Shown here piece after piece: positions 9,139-17,350 of a DNA stretch of 64,000 bases; positions within the stretch are counted from its first letter, which is position 1, and the number at the start of each line of letters is the position of its first letter. The stretch is from an uncultured Christensenella sp. GTDB taxonomy: Bacteria > Bacillota > Clostridia > Christensenellales > UBA1242. A model generated the notes under the pieces. That model was not told the origin of the DNA. It was given only the letters and a program-made list of their open reading frames with translations, and searched no databases. The stretch covers positions 206,291 to 270,290 of the forward strand of contig CAJTYR010000001.1 in the NCBI GenBank assembly GCA_910584295.1, read 5' to 3'. Both the position numbers and the translations under genes were made by a program.

Positions 9139-9870
9139 CTAATTTTGTCCCAAATTCTGGCTGACTGTGCAAAGTGAAAAATCTTTGCTTTTTAAATCTT
9201 TAATTATTCGATCCAAAGCATTTTTTGTTGACTCCGTTGGATGCATAAGAACAAAATCTCCACCTTTGCAGTTTTTAATTGCTCTTTGAAAGATAATCTC
9301 ACTGTCATGATCTCGCCAATCAATGGTGTCACGTCCATCAGTCCACATGATTGTCTTATATCCTAAACTCTTCGCAATCTCAACTGTCTTTTTGTTGTAT
9401 GAACCACTTGGAGGAGCAAACAAATTCATCTCCACACCAATAAGACTCTTCACAAGTTCGTGAGTAGTGGAAATTTCTTTCAAGTTGCTTTCTGCAGAAA
9501 GTTTTCCTTGATCTTTATGTGTATAGCCATGATTTCCAATCTCATGACCCTCATCATAAATTTTTTGAAGCATGTCGCTTTGAGCCACAGCCCAAGTTCC
9601 ACCAACAAAAAAGGTGGTCTTGACATCGTTCTCTTTCAAAATTGCAAGCATCTCGTCAAGATATTCCGTCCCCCAATAGACATTGATCATAAGCGACACT
9701 TTATTTGATTTTTCGTCACCACTATAATACACTCCACGAATAACCGACGAAGCTTTGACATAGTTCACCCCGTAAAAAGTGAAGAGTGATAAAACTGCCA
9801 AAACAAAAGCAATGACGCAATTGACCGCAACCCTATGAGAATTTATCGTTAAAAAAATATGTTTTTTCAT
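9139..9870 (-). CDS. YlxY-like polysaccharide deacetylase-family protein, probably inactive
   Basis: The protein has a short cytoplasmic start, one membrane-spanning signal anchor (about residues 15-40) and a NodB-type deacetylase fold. The metal and catalytic Asp motif (TFDDG in active enzymes) reads MINVYWG, the substitution seen in sporulation YlxY proteins. The second motif (HEIGNHGYTH) is intact, as is the PPSGSYN arginine-motif region, though with Pro in place of the usual Arg. No ribosome site precedes the ATG at 9870; GTG 9906 and ATG 9888 are alternatives. Activity on peptidoglycan is doubtful. Confidence 0.75.
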   Translation of the reverse strand: MKKHIFLTINSHRVAVNCVIAFVLAVLSLFTFYGVNYVKASSVIRGVYYSGDEKSNKVSLMINVYWGTEYLDEMLAILKENDVKTTFFVGGTWAVAQSDMLQKIYDEGHEIGNHGYTHKDQGKLSAESNLKEISTTHELVKSLIGVEMNLFAPPSGSYNKKTVEIAKSLGYKTIMWTDGRDTIDWRDHDSEIIFQRAIKNCKGGDFVLMHPTESTKNALDRIIKDLKSKDFSLCTVSQNLGQN

Positions 9871-9953
9871 AGAGTAATCTATGCAAACCATTGGACAAAA
9901 TAACACAAAGATGATGCTATTTCAAAAATTTTATTAAAAGTTGATAAGAAAAT

Positions 9954-9976
9954 AAAAAAGAGGCTGCACTCGCCTC
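9954..9976 (-). terminator. Hairpin terminator
   Basis: GAGGC/GCCTC arms around a seven-base loop, followed by six T on the leftward strand, a few bases after the stop of the gene that ends at 9983. Confidence 0.75.
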
Positions 9977-9982
9977 ATTTTT

Positions 9983-10807
9983 CTATTCTTCAATTTCCAG
10001 TTCTTCCTGACTTTCGTTTCCTCCAGTCAAAAATTCATAATAATCATAGATCTGATCATTGAGAGCATCCACCAAATGTCTGACATTTTTATATTTCTTT
10101 GAAGCATAATTAAGACCAATGACAAGACCATTGATAACCATTAAGTCTCTCTTTTGGCAAGCCTCAACAATTGAATTTAAAATAAACTCAACATCATCAA
10201 GATTTTCCGTTCTTTTCTTCTCAAATTTCAAAAGAGCAAGAATTTGATTTGTTGTGCCAACAACTCCAACAAGCAATTCGTCAAGTCTTGGAAAAAGAGT
10301 TTCCTCTTCGTGTTTTTCTTCCTCTTTTTTGAGTAGTTTTTCTTCTTCAATTTGTCTTTTAATGTCTTCAACTGTGATGTTTGTGTCAAGAGCAAAATGT
10401 TTGCAAATTATATCACGATATGGACGAACAATCTTCTCCAAAAAACTTTGCATTGGCGTCAACTTCTTGTCCTTGAAAAAAGTTTCCAAAAATTGATTCG
10501 TGTTCAATTTGTCACTGATAAGATTGTTGAAAATTGTCACTGAAAGAGCAAGATTTTTCTTTTCATCAGCAGGGATTTCAATTTTTATTGCTCCTGTTTT
10601 TTTGTCAACAAAAAAGGCTTTTGAAAACTCAACATCTTCGTCAAAATCTTTCAAACATTCTGACAAAAGGTCAAAAATGTCCTCACTTTGAGCCATAACT
10701 GACAAAAATTTGTCCAATCTTTTGTTTAAATCAAGAAATTTGCCACTCAAAAGGTCGTTGCATGCAACAACAAATCTTTCAACATCCAAAATATTTTTTG
10801 TCTCCAT
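9983..10807 (-). CDS. Unknown cytoplasmic protein with charged coiled coil
   Basis: This is a 274-residue soluble protein with no signal peptide or membrane segment. A Lys/Glu-rich stretch around residues 148-170 is probably coiled coil and separates an N-terminal helical region from a C-terminal one; the tail is acidic. A very strong AGGAGG lies 5 bases before the ATG at 10807, so it is likely well expressed. It is monocistronic, with its own terminator. No family is recognised. Confidence 0.7.
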   Translation of the reverse strand: METKNILDVERFVVACNDLLSGKFLDLNKRLDKFLSVMAQSEDIFDLLSECLKDFDEDVEFSKAFFVDKKTGAIKIEIPADEKKNLALSVTIFNNLISDKLNTNQFLETFFKDKKLTPMQSFLEKIVRPYRDIICKHFALDTNITVEDIKRQIEEEKLLKKEEEKHEEETLFPRLDELLVGVVGTTNQILALLKFEKKRTENLDDVEFILNSIVEACQKRDLMVINGLVIGLNYASKKYKNVRHLVDALNDQIYDYYEFLTGGNESQEELEIEE

Positions 10808-10902
10808 AGTCGCCTCCTTGGGTTTTCTTGTCCATTCTATCACAATTTTTCCAAATCTCAAACCAAAATCACCTTGTTAAAAGAGAAAATTTTCCATTAC
10901 AT

Positions 10903-10931
10903 TTGCATTTTTTGTTTTTATTTGTTAAGAT
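10903..10931 (+). promoter_or_regulatory. Promoter of the DUF4364 gene
   Basis: TTGCAT (-35), a 17-base spacer and TAAGAT (-10), with an upstream TGT (extended -10). Confidence 0.7.
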
Positions 10932-10951
10932 AGAGTCAAATTGGAGAGAAA

Positions 10952-11485
10952 ATGAATTACGACGCAGTCACAAACAAGCTTATCATTTTGTTTGTCATGG
11001 AAAAGATGGAGATGCCTCTCACTGAAAATTCAGTCATAGAAATTTGTTCGGTCAAAAATAATTGGATAAATTATATGGATTGTCTTGATCTTCTCTATCA
11101 ACTTTCAGAAGCAAAATTGATATACAAGACTGAATGCAAAGAAGGAGAAATGAGATATAATCTCACTTTTGAAGGCAGAGACTGCTTGTCTTATTTCTAT
11201 AAAAAAATTCCATTTGAAATGCGTGAGGAAATCACCGAATACAGCCGAGCCAACAGACTTTCAATCAAACAAAGCCAAGAATACTATGCAAATTATACAG
11301 ATGCAGATGATGGGTCATACCTCGTCACAATGAGAATATATGAAAACCTCATCTCATTCCCTCTTTTTGAACTTCAAATCAAAGCACCAACTCGCCAGTC
11401 TGCAGAAGAAGCCTGCAAAAAATGGCGACAGAGCGCACCAACCTATTATGAATACATACTTGAAAACCTCATAAGCATGGACTAA
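10952..11485 (+). CDS. DUF4364 family winged-helix-like protein
   Basis: The 177-residue protein matches the DUF4364 pattern found almost only in Clostridia: an N-terminal winged-helix-like domain beginning with NKLIIL, then an alpha/beta C-terminal domain. It lacks membrane segments and is probably cytoplasmic and DNA-associated, but no targets are known. GGAG precedes the ATG. A strong promoter and terminator make it a single-gene unit. Its presence is one of the better lineage markers in the window. Confidence 0.8.
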   Translation: MNYDAVTNKLIILFVMEKMEMPLTENSVIEICSVKNNWINYMDCLDLLYQLSEAKLIYKTECKEGEMRYNLTFEGRDCLSYFYKKIPFEMREEITEYSRANRLSIKQSQEYYANYTDADDGSYLVTMRIYENLISFPLFELQIKAPTRQSAEEACKKWRQSAPTYYEYILENLISMD

Positions 11486-11486
11486 A

Positions 11487-11506
11487 TCCGCTTTTGCGGT
11501 TTTTTT
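11487..11506 (+). terminator. Hairpin terminator after the DUF4364 gene
   Basis: CCGC-TTTT-GCGG followed by seven T, starting just after the stop codon. Confidence 0.8.
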
Positions 11507-11534
11507 GTTATTTTTTGCAAAAGCATAAAAGACC

Positions 11535-11563
11535 TTTACATTAAAAAGATGATTTGTTATAAT
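11535..11563 (+). promoter_or_regulatory. Promoter predicting a leaderless mRNA
   Basis: TTTACA (11535-11540), a 17-base spacer and TATAAT (11558-11563), with TGT before it. The -10 ends only 7 bases before the ATG at 11571, so transcription should start on or next to the start codon. Confidence 0.75.
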
Positions 11564-11570
11564 ATATATT

Positions 11571-12497
11571 ATGGATAACAAAATGATATTAGAAATCAAA
11601 AACCTTTCCGTCTTGGTGAATGAGCGTTTTCTTGTCAAAAACGTCTCCTTATCTATGTCAGAAGAAGACTGCATGGGAATAATTGGTGAGGATCACTCTG
11701 GAAAAACCAGCCTCATTAAAACCATCACTGGCTCGCTTCCAATAAGCGATGGCGAGGTTTATCTTTTTGGAAAGGACATTTCAAAAAATCAAAAAGATGT
11801 CGGATCTGTTGGACTATGCCTTGACCCACCAGTTTTTTTCAAATATCAAACAATCATGCAAAACTTTCTCTATCTTTGTTCTCTTTCTGGCAAAGTGGAT
11901 AAACAAAAGATTTTGTTTGCATTAAACAAATTTAATCTTGCGCACAAAGCCCATAGACGTGTGTTTTTCTTGTCCTATTATGAAAAGAAACTTATGGCAC
12001 TTGCACTCGCTTATGTCAACCGCCCAAAACTTATGATTTTGGACGAACCCTTTAAGGGTCTCCCTCAATCAAGCATTCAAAACATGAAAGACTATATCTT
12101 CGAACTTCAAGAAAATGGCACTCATGTTATAATTGCTTCAAGGTATTACAGCACAATTGAAAACATTTGCAACAAATTTGTATTTATGGAAGGAAGAACA
12201 GTAAAAAGCATACTCAATCACGAACAATGTGAAAAATTCAGCAATGAAAATACCTTCGCTTTTATTGCAGTGAAATATCCTCACTATTGCGGAAAACTTA
12301 TCAAACAAAAATTTGATATTGATGTGAAAATTCTTGGTAAGAAAATTTTATTTGAAGCAGATGAGGATTTGACTGCAGATATTGTTAAGTTTTTCACAAA
12401 AAACAGAATTTCTGTCCATAAAGCAGGCTATCTCAACAAAAAGAGCGAACGCATCTTTGCAAACCTTACCCCTTATTTCAAGGAGGAAACTAATTGA
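11571..12497 (+). CDS. ABC exporter ATP-binding protein with non-canonical motifs
   Basis: The Walker A motif GEDHSGKTS is at residues 39-47 and Walker B with its catalytic Glu (LMILDEP) at 154-160. The signature motif LSGGQ is replaced by LSYYEKK (134-140), and the switch His is Arg191. A C-terminal domain of about 90 residues follows the ATPase, as in drug and lantibiotic exporters. It is paired with the permease that starts on its stop codon. No Shine-Dalgarno site is visible before the ATG. The substrate is unknown; ATP hydrolysis may be slow or need a partner. Confidence 0.85.
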   Translation: MDNKMILEIKNLSVLVNERFLVKNVSLSMSEEDCMGIIGEDHSGKTSLIKTITGSLPISDGEVYLFGKDISKNQKDVGSVGLCLDPPVFFKYQTIMQNFLYLCSLSGKVDKQKILFALNKFNLAHKAHRRVFFLSYYEKKLMALALAYVNRPKLMILDEPFKGLPQSSIQNMKDYIFELQENGTHVIIASRYYSTIENICNKFVFMEGRTVKSILNHEQCEKFSNENTFAFIAVKYPHYCGKLIKQKFDIDVKILGKKILFEADEDLTADIVKFFTKNRISVHKAGYLNKKSERIFANLTPYFKEETN

Positions 12498-14182
12498 AAA
12501 AAATCTTACAGATTGCAAAATATGACTTCAGACGTATAGCATTCAACCCTATCACACTCATAGGGTATGCTATCATTATTGTCGCTTGTCTTATCTTGGG
12601 ATTTGTGTATAAAATTCCAAACACTCCTGCCTACAAAGCCTCGCTTTATGGTGAAACAACGAGAGAAATTTATTCATCTTTCACATCCGCAGATGAAAAA
12701 TATGATACCAAGCAAAAATTAGACAAAATTTTTGAAGATGCCCAATTTATCTTAAACATTCATGACACCTCTTGTGGTGAAGCAGACCAACTTGTTTCAC
12801 TCAACCACTCTCTTCAAGACATTTGGACAAAAGTCGACACATACCACAAATGGCAAGGACATCCAAATCAACCACAGCCACCAAGCAAAAATGAAATAGC
12901 TAATGTTGTAAATCAACTGGATATATTTGTTGAAAACTTCAAAAATATTGAGCAATTCCGCACAAGACTTATTTTAACAACAACTCAAGTGAAAGATCTC
13001 ACCATCACAGTGAAATTTTTCAAAAATGTTTTGAACAACAATGAAGGCATCAATGAAGTTATGAACAAACTTTATGAAGGCAAATCACATTTCACAAACA
13101 TAAAACAAATCAGCGCAAAAGCAATCACTTTCAATGTTGACACTGTTCACCTGTCAGATTTCCAAAACAACTACATAATCAAAGCAAAAACAAAACTTGA
13201 AGAAATTTTTAAAGAAATGACAGAAATGTATCTTTCAACTGAGCCAAGTGATGTATCAAAGCTAAAAAAGATGAAGTCTCTTGCAACAAACTACAAACTC
13301 ACATGCGAAAGTGCCAAAGGTGCAATCGAAAGAGAGTTCTCACTCTTGCTTGACAAACTTTCAGTGAAAATAAACAAATTGTACGGCTATGAAAAGTTTT
13401 CTTTGGAAGAAACAAAAAGAGATTTAGCTTTTGCAAAATATTTTTTAGCCGATGATGAATTATACTATACAGGCTATCAACAAGCATTAAATTTCAATAC
13501 AGCCTCCTACAAAACAACAGCTTATGACCATGCATATTTCATGATGGCAATCATTGGCTTTTTGACTGTTCTGTTTGGAATCTTTGGAGCGTATAAACTC
13601 TTTGGTCGGGATCGTAAAAATGGAAAAATGGATTTGATTTTGTCACAGAAAGTTTCCTTCAATCAAGTTTTTGTTGGCAAATTTCTGGCAATTCTATGGT
13701 CAACAAGTTTCTGTGTCCTCGTGTTTGGAATTTTGACTTTTGCATGGGGAGCAATTTTCTATGGTTTCTTACCAGGAAGCATTATTGCTGTTTTCAACAC
13801 GAACAAAGTCTATATGATCTCACCTTTCTTGTTCTTTCTCATAAAATTGATCGGAATTGAGCTTCAAGCAATTTTCTATATTGTGTTCACAATTTTCATG
13901 ATGAATATCTCCAGAAAATTTGATTTAACATTTGCTATCTCAATAGTGATCTTTGTTGCGGCAACGATTTGCAACATACTGCTCAACAATCAACTTTGGT
14001 GGTGCTTACTCCCATTCATGCACGCTGACATCACCTCCTTCCTCGGCGGTGGATCAATGAACACAGGTTTCTTAAAAACCTCGCTTTTCGCTTATGGAAA
14101 TTTCTTCATCACTCTCATATACTATGTTGTGCTTGTTGGACTTTTGTTCATCTTTACAAAACAATTGTTCAAGAAAAATTAA
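12494..14182 (+). CDS. ABC-2 type transporter permease
   Basis: The 562-residue membrane protein has one N-terminal helix (about residues 17-38), a large extracytoplasmic region of about 300 residues, and about six C-terminal helices, the layout of ABC-2 exporters with a long outer loop. It starts at a TTG whose last two bases form part of the TGA of the ATPase gene; AGGAGG lies 7 bases before it. This arrangement implies translational coupling and one-to-one synthesis with the ATPase. The long outer loop is helical and hydrophilic and could bind the cargo or a cell-wall partner. Confidence 0.85.
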   Translation: MKKILQIAKYDFRRIAFNPITLIGYAIIIVACLILGFVYKIPNTPAYKASLYGETTREIYSSFTSADEKYDTKQKLDKIFEDAQFILNIHDTSCGEADQLVSLNHSLQDIWTKVDTYHKWQGHPNQPQPPSKNEIANVVNQLDIFVENFKNIEQFRTRLILTTTQVKDLTITVKFFKNVLNNNEGINEVMNKLYEGKSHFTNIKQISAKAITFNVDTVHLSDFQNNYIIKAKTKLEEIFKEMTEMYLSTEPSDVSKLKKMKSLATNYKLTCESAKGAIEREFSLLLDKLSVKINKLYGYEKFSLEETKRDLAFAKYFLADDELYYTGYQQALNFNTASYKTTAYDHAYFMMAIIGFLTVLFGIFGAYKLFGRDRKNGKMDLILSQKVSFNQVFVGKFLAILWSTSFCVLVFGILTFAWGAIFYGFLPGSIIAVFNTNKVYMISPFLFFLIKLIGIELQAIFYIVFTIFMMNISRKFDLTFAISIVIFVAATICNILLNNQLWWCLLPFMHADITSFLGGGSMNTGFLKTSLFAYGNFFITLIYYVVLVGLLFIFTKQLFKKN

Positions 14183-14190
14183 TTTCAAAG

Positions 14191-14217
14191 CTCCCAATAT
14201 TCTTTTGGGAGTTTTTT
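14191..14217 (+). terminator. Hairpin terminator after the ABC exporter genes
   Basis: CTCCCAA/TTGGGAG with a seven-base loop, followed by six T. Confidence 0.85.
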
Positions 14218-14236
14218 GTAAAAATTCACTTTTCGT

Positions 14237-14266
14237 TTGCTTGACAGATGAAAATTTTGTTAAAAT
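14237..14266 (+). promoter_or_regulatory. Probable degV promoter
   Basis: TTGCTT, an 18-base spacer and TAAAAT with an upstream TGT. A perfect TTGACA (14241-14246) overlaps but leaves only 14 bases of spacer. Confidence 0.5.
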
Positions 14267-14289
14267 AAAAACATAAAAGGAGTAAATCT

Positions 14290-15129
14290 ATGAATTATAA
14301 AATTGTCACAGAAGCATCTGTAGATATGCCAGGAGACTTCGCCAAAGAAAATGACATCACAATTTGTCCAATTGAACTCAATTTCAATGGTGAACTTTTT
14401 CCAGAAGGTTTACCCAATGAAGAATTTTATGAAAAAATGAAAACAACAGGCATAATTCCAAAAACAAGTCAACCAAATCAATATAAGTTTGAAAGTGCTT
14501 TTGAAAATTATGTAAACAAAAAAGATTGGTTTGTAATAACAATTGTTATATCATCCGATCTTGCTGGCACAATCGCGCAAGCAAACAGAGCGGTGGAGAG
14601 CCTTGAAATGAAAAACTGTTATGTTTGTGATTCTCGCTGCACAACTTTTGCAGAAGGAGCATTGATTGTTGAACTTGTCAAATTCATCAAATCCAACCCA
14701 AATGCAAAACCACAAGAAGTAATTAATGAACTCGAACGCCTTAAATCCAGCGTTCGCCTTTTGGCTGTTGTCGGTGATTTAAAATATCTCAAACAAGGTG
14801 GGAGACTTTCTGGCGCAGCATACATTGCAGCATCTGCACTCAACATAAAACCAATCATCAGCCTTGATGGCGGAAAAGTTAACACAGTTGCAAAGAAAGT
14901 TGGAGAAAGAGCAGCAAATCAGTTCATGTGTGATGCGGCTGAAAAAAGAAACAAAAACTATCCAATTTATTTCGGTTATTCTGCAAACAAAATAAATGCA
15001 AAAAGATTCATTTTTCAAAATGCACAAAAGCTTGGAGTTGATCCAGAAAATACACCAATCTATGACATAGGTTGCGTCGTTGGCACACATGCTGGTCCAA
15101 ACTGTTATGGTCTCGTATATTTCGTTTAA
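14290..15129 (+). CDS. DegV family fatty acid-binding protein
   Basis: DegV/FakB proteins hold a fatty acid and present it to the kinase FakA for phosphorylation, feeding exogenous fatty acids into phospholipid synthesis. The 279-residue protein has the two-domain fold with the DLKYLKQGGRLS motif near residue 165 and a GTHAGP motif near the C-terminus, both typical of the lipid pocket. AAAGGAG precedes the ATG. No fakA is near, as is common for degV genes. Confidence 0.92.
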   Translation: MNYKIVTEASVDMPGDFAKENDITICPIELNFNGELFPEGLPNEEFYEKMKTTGIIPKTSQPNQYKFESAFENYVNKKDWFVITIVISSDLAGTIAQANRAVESLEMKNCYVCDSRCTTFAEGALIVELVKFIKSNPNAKPQEVINELERLKSSVRLLAVVGDLKYLKQGGRLSGAAYIAASALNIKPIISLDGGKVNTVAKKVGERAANQFMCDAAEKRNKNYPIYFGYSANKINAKRFIFQNAQKLGVDPENTPIYDIGCVVGTHAGPNCYGLVYFV

Positions 15130-15140
15130 GAAAATCAAAA

Positions 15141-15167
15141 AACAGATGAAGTACATCTGTTTTTTTT
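15141..15167. terminator. Bidirectional terminator between degV and minE
   Basis: AACAGATG/CATCTGTT arms around a five-base loop, with A-tract and T-tract on the two sides; the genes converge on it. Confidence 0.85.
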
Positions 15168-15168
15168 C

Positions 15169-15384
15169 TTAAATAAGTCGATTCCCAAAAGGCTTAATTC
15201 TGCTTGCAGGGATCTCAACATTAAAGACATAGCCACCGCCACTTTTTCTATATCTGACCACAACATCATCTGCAAGCAACAAGAAGTTTCTTGCAACTGA
15301 TGCAACTTCTTCTTTCAGAACCTCTGTAACCTGCTCCAAACTTCCAAATTTATCACGTAATATAAGCTGGTCAATTCTTTCCAT
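15169..15384 (-). CDS. minE: Short MinE-like topological specificity factor
   Basis: This 71-residue protein is encoded 9 bases after minD. Residues 20-62 follow the MinE topological-specificity domain: a helix, then strands with DVVVRYR and YVFNVEIP in place of the usual MVTVQL and ELNVTLP. The first 18 residues are short and could form the membrane-targeting helix, but the RLQIIVAERR-type MinD-contact helix of classical MinE is absent. AGGAGG overlaps the minD stop. The call rests on position plus the C-terminal pattern. Confidence 0.6.
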   Translation of the reverse strand: MERIDQLILRDKFGSLEQVTEVLKEEVASVARNFLLLADDVVVRYRKSGGGYVFNVEIPASRIKPFGNRLI

Positions 15385-15393
15385 AAAACCTCC

Positions 15394-16185
15394 TTACACC
15401 AATTTCTTGATATTTCGCTTGAAATAACCCACAAGCCCACGATATTTATAGGTGCAATCATAAATTTTTTTGCAACCATTATGAACATTTTCTGAAAGCA
15501 AAGAAAAAGCTCTGACGCTCTCTCCATCAGTCATAATACGCCCATCACAGGACATTTTTGAGACCTTATCATCTTCTGGTATGACACCAATCAAAGGAAT
15601 ATCCATCGCTTTGACAATGCTTTCAATATTCATCATTTCACCAGATAAAAGCAAATCCCCTCTCATTCGATTTATGACAAGCGCCTTGTTTTCAATGTTA
15701 TAAGTGCTTAAAAGTCCAACCACCTTATCAGCATCCCTTATGCTTGAAAGATGAGGCGTAACAACAATAATTGCCTCATTGGCAGGGAATACTGCCCTAT
15801 GAAACCCTGCTTCAACTCCGGCTGGACAGTCAATCAAAATGTAATCAAAAGAGTGGTCAATTATGTCAACCACATTTTTTATATGCTCTCCAGTGATTTT
15901 GCTCGATGCATAGGTATGTGAAGACGGCAAAACATAAAGAGATGGGTTGTTTGGATCTTGAATCAGTGCTTGTCTGACACGACACTTGCCTGACACAACA
16001 TCAGTTATGTCAAACACAACCTGTCTTTCAAGCCCCATAATAACATCAAGATTGTTAAGTCCAATGTCAACATCCAAAAGAGCAACCCTAAATCCAAGCT
16101 TTGACAAATACACTCCCAAATTTGCACAAACTGTGGTTTTTCCAACACCACCTTTTCCGCTTGTGATAACAATTCTCCTTGCCAC
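15394..16185 (-). CDS. minD: Septum site-determining ATPase MinD
   Basis: MinD is a membrane-cycling ATPase that places the division inhibitor away from mid-cell. The deviant Walker A SGKGGVGKTT is at residues 9-18, and a C-terminal amphipathic, Lys/Arg-rich helix (about 250-263) acts as the membrane anchor. The start is GTG at 16185, five bases after GAGG, which gives the usual M-A-RR-IVITSG N-terminus; GTG 16191 abuts the ribosome site and is less likely. MinC is not in the window. Confidence 0.93.
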   Translation of the reverse strand: MARRIVITSGKGGVGKTTVCANLGVYLSKLGFRVALLDVDIGLNNLDVIMGLERQVVFDITDVVSGKCRVRQALIQDPNNPSLYVLPSSHTYASSKITGEHIKNVVDIIDHSFDYILIDCPAGVEAGFHRAVFPANEAIIVVTPHLSSIRDADKVVGLLSTYNIENKALVINRMRGDLLLSGEMMNIESIVKAMDIPLIGVIPEDDKVSKMSCDGRIMTDGESVRAFSLLSENVHNGCKKIYDCTYKYRGLVGYFKRNIKKLV

Positions 16186-16230
16186 AACCACCTCGCTTAA
16201 AACAATTTTACTATCCTCACAATAAGAAGC

Positions 16231-16260
16231 AAAATGCTTAAAAAACGAAAATGCTTAAAA
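16231..16260. repeat. Two 13-base direct repeats upstream of minD
   Basis: AAAATGCTTAAAA occurs at 16231-16243 and again at 16248-16260, a 17-base period. A TTGTCAATTTTTGTCAA element follows (16262-16278). They lie 46-93 bases upstream of the minD start and could be regulator sites. Confidence 0.6.
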
Positions 16261-16302
16261 TTTGTCAATTTTTGTCAAAAACCAAACAATCCAAAGATTG
16301 AC

Positions 16303-16328
16303 AAAAAAAGAAGAGTCAAATGACTCTT
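16303..16328 (-). terminator. Terminator overlapping the stop of the MreB-like gene
   Basis: AAGAGTC/GACTCTT with a four-base loop, then CTTTTTTT on the leftward strand. The first arm includes bases of the stop codon. Confidence 0.75.
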
Positions 16329-17331
16329 ACAAATTGTTTGTTATACTTTCAAGAAGTTGTCTGTCTGAAAGGAGTTTTCCTGCGCCCAAAATTGTGACAT
16401 TGTCAACATCATCACAAAATTCAACTGGATATTTAAGGTTTTTCTTAAAATAGTCCTCAAGTCCTTGCATTTTTGATCCGCCACCACAAACAACAATCTT
16501 ATTGTTGATGATGTCAGCAACAATTTCTGGAGGAAGTGAATTGATTGTTGTGTCAATTGCACGGACAATTTCATTATAAAAAGGCTCAATGGCTGGTCTT
16601 AAGTCACTTGAAAGGATGACAACTGATTTTGGAGATTTGCTTTGCGTGTCAACTCCTGTAACTTCCATGTTGAGAGTGTCGTTTAAATAAAGACTTCCCA
16701 CTTCGTTTTTCAAAACTTCAGCTGTTGAAAGACCAATCACCAACTGCTCTGAAAATGCCAAAAAATTTACGATTGCAGCATCAATACTCTTTCCACCAAT
16801 GCCAACAGTTGCCCCTTTAAGAATGTTTGACATATTTATCACCGCAATTTCTGTACTTGTTCCGCCAATGTCCACAACCATATTAACTTTTGAATTGTCA
16901 ATGCTTCTTCCTTGTCCCAAGCAAGAACACAAAGAAGATGGAATAAGCTCAACTTGCCCCAAATTCGCACCTTCACAAACACTTAAAATATTTTCTTTTT
17001 CTTTTGCGGAAAGCCCACAAGGGACAACGAAAATTGCCTTATCCTCACGAGGACGATATTCGACTTTTCCAAGAAAATATTTCAAAAGAAGAGCCGAATA
17101 CTCAAAATTGGAGTGATCTCCATATGCCATAGGGGTGAAGATTTCAACATTATCTTTTGTTTTTCCAATCAATTTTTTTGCATCATTGCCCATTGCAACA
17201 ACTTTGTATCCACCATCACGAGTTGGCTCGGCAGCGATAAGAGTTGCTTCTTTAAGTGCAAGCCCCTCGCCATTTACATAAATGCAAGTGTAAGCTCCAC
17301 CCATTTCAATGGCATATTTAATCTTTCTCAT
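16327..17331 (-). CDS. MreB-like bacterial actin
   Basis: The 334-residue protein has the actin-fold pattern of MreB/Mbl: a phosphate-1 loop (EMGGAYTCIYVNG, residues 9-21; usual DLGTANT), phosphate-2 VVDIGGTSTEIAVI and the adenosine motif VVCGGGSKMQGLEDYF. Family members polymerise on the membrane and guide side-wall synthesis. The first loop has Glu in place of the usual Asp and lacks the canonical GT pair, so nucleotide handling may differ. GGAGG precedes the ATG. It is the last gene of a four-gene leftward unit with the HtrA-like, Ppx-like and ferredoxin genes. Confidence 0.85.
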   Translation of the reverse strand: MRKIKYAIEMGGAYTCIYVNGEGLALKEATLIAAEPTRDGGYKVVAMGNDAKKLIGKTKDNVEIFTPMAYGDHSNFEYSALLLKYFLGKVEYRPREDKAIFVVPCGLSAKEKENILSVCEGANLGQVELIPSSLCSCLGQGRSIDNSKVNMVVDIGGTSTEIAVINMSNILKGATVGIGGKSIDAAIVNFLAFSEQLVIGLSTAEVLKNEVGSLYLNDTLNMEVTGVDTQSKSPKSVVILSSDLRPAIEPFYNEIVRAIDTTINSLPPEIVADIINNKIVVCGGGSKMQGLEDYFKKNLKYPVEFCDDVDNVTILGAGKLLSDRQLLESITNNL

Positions 17332-17350
17332 AAGTCCTCCATCAATAAGT

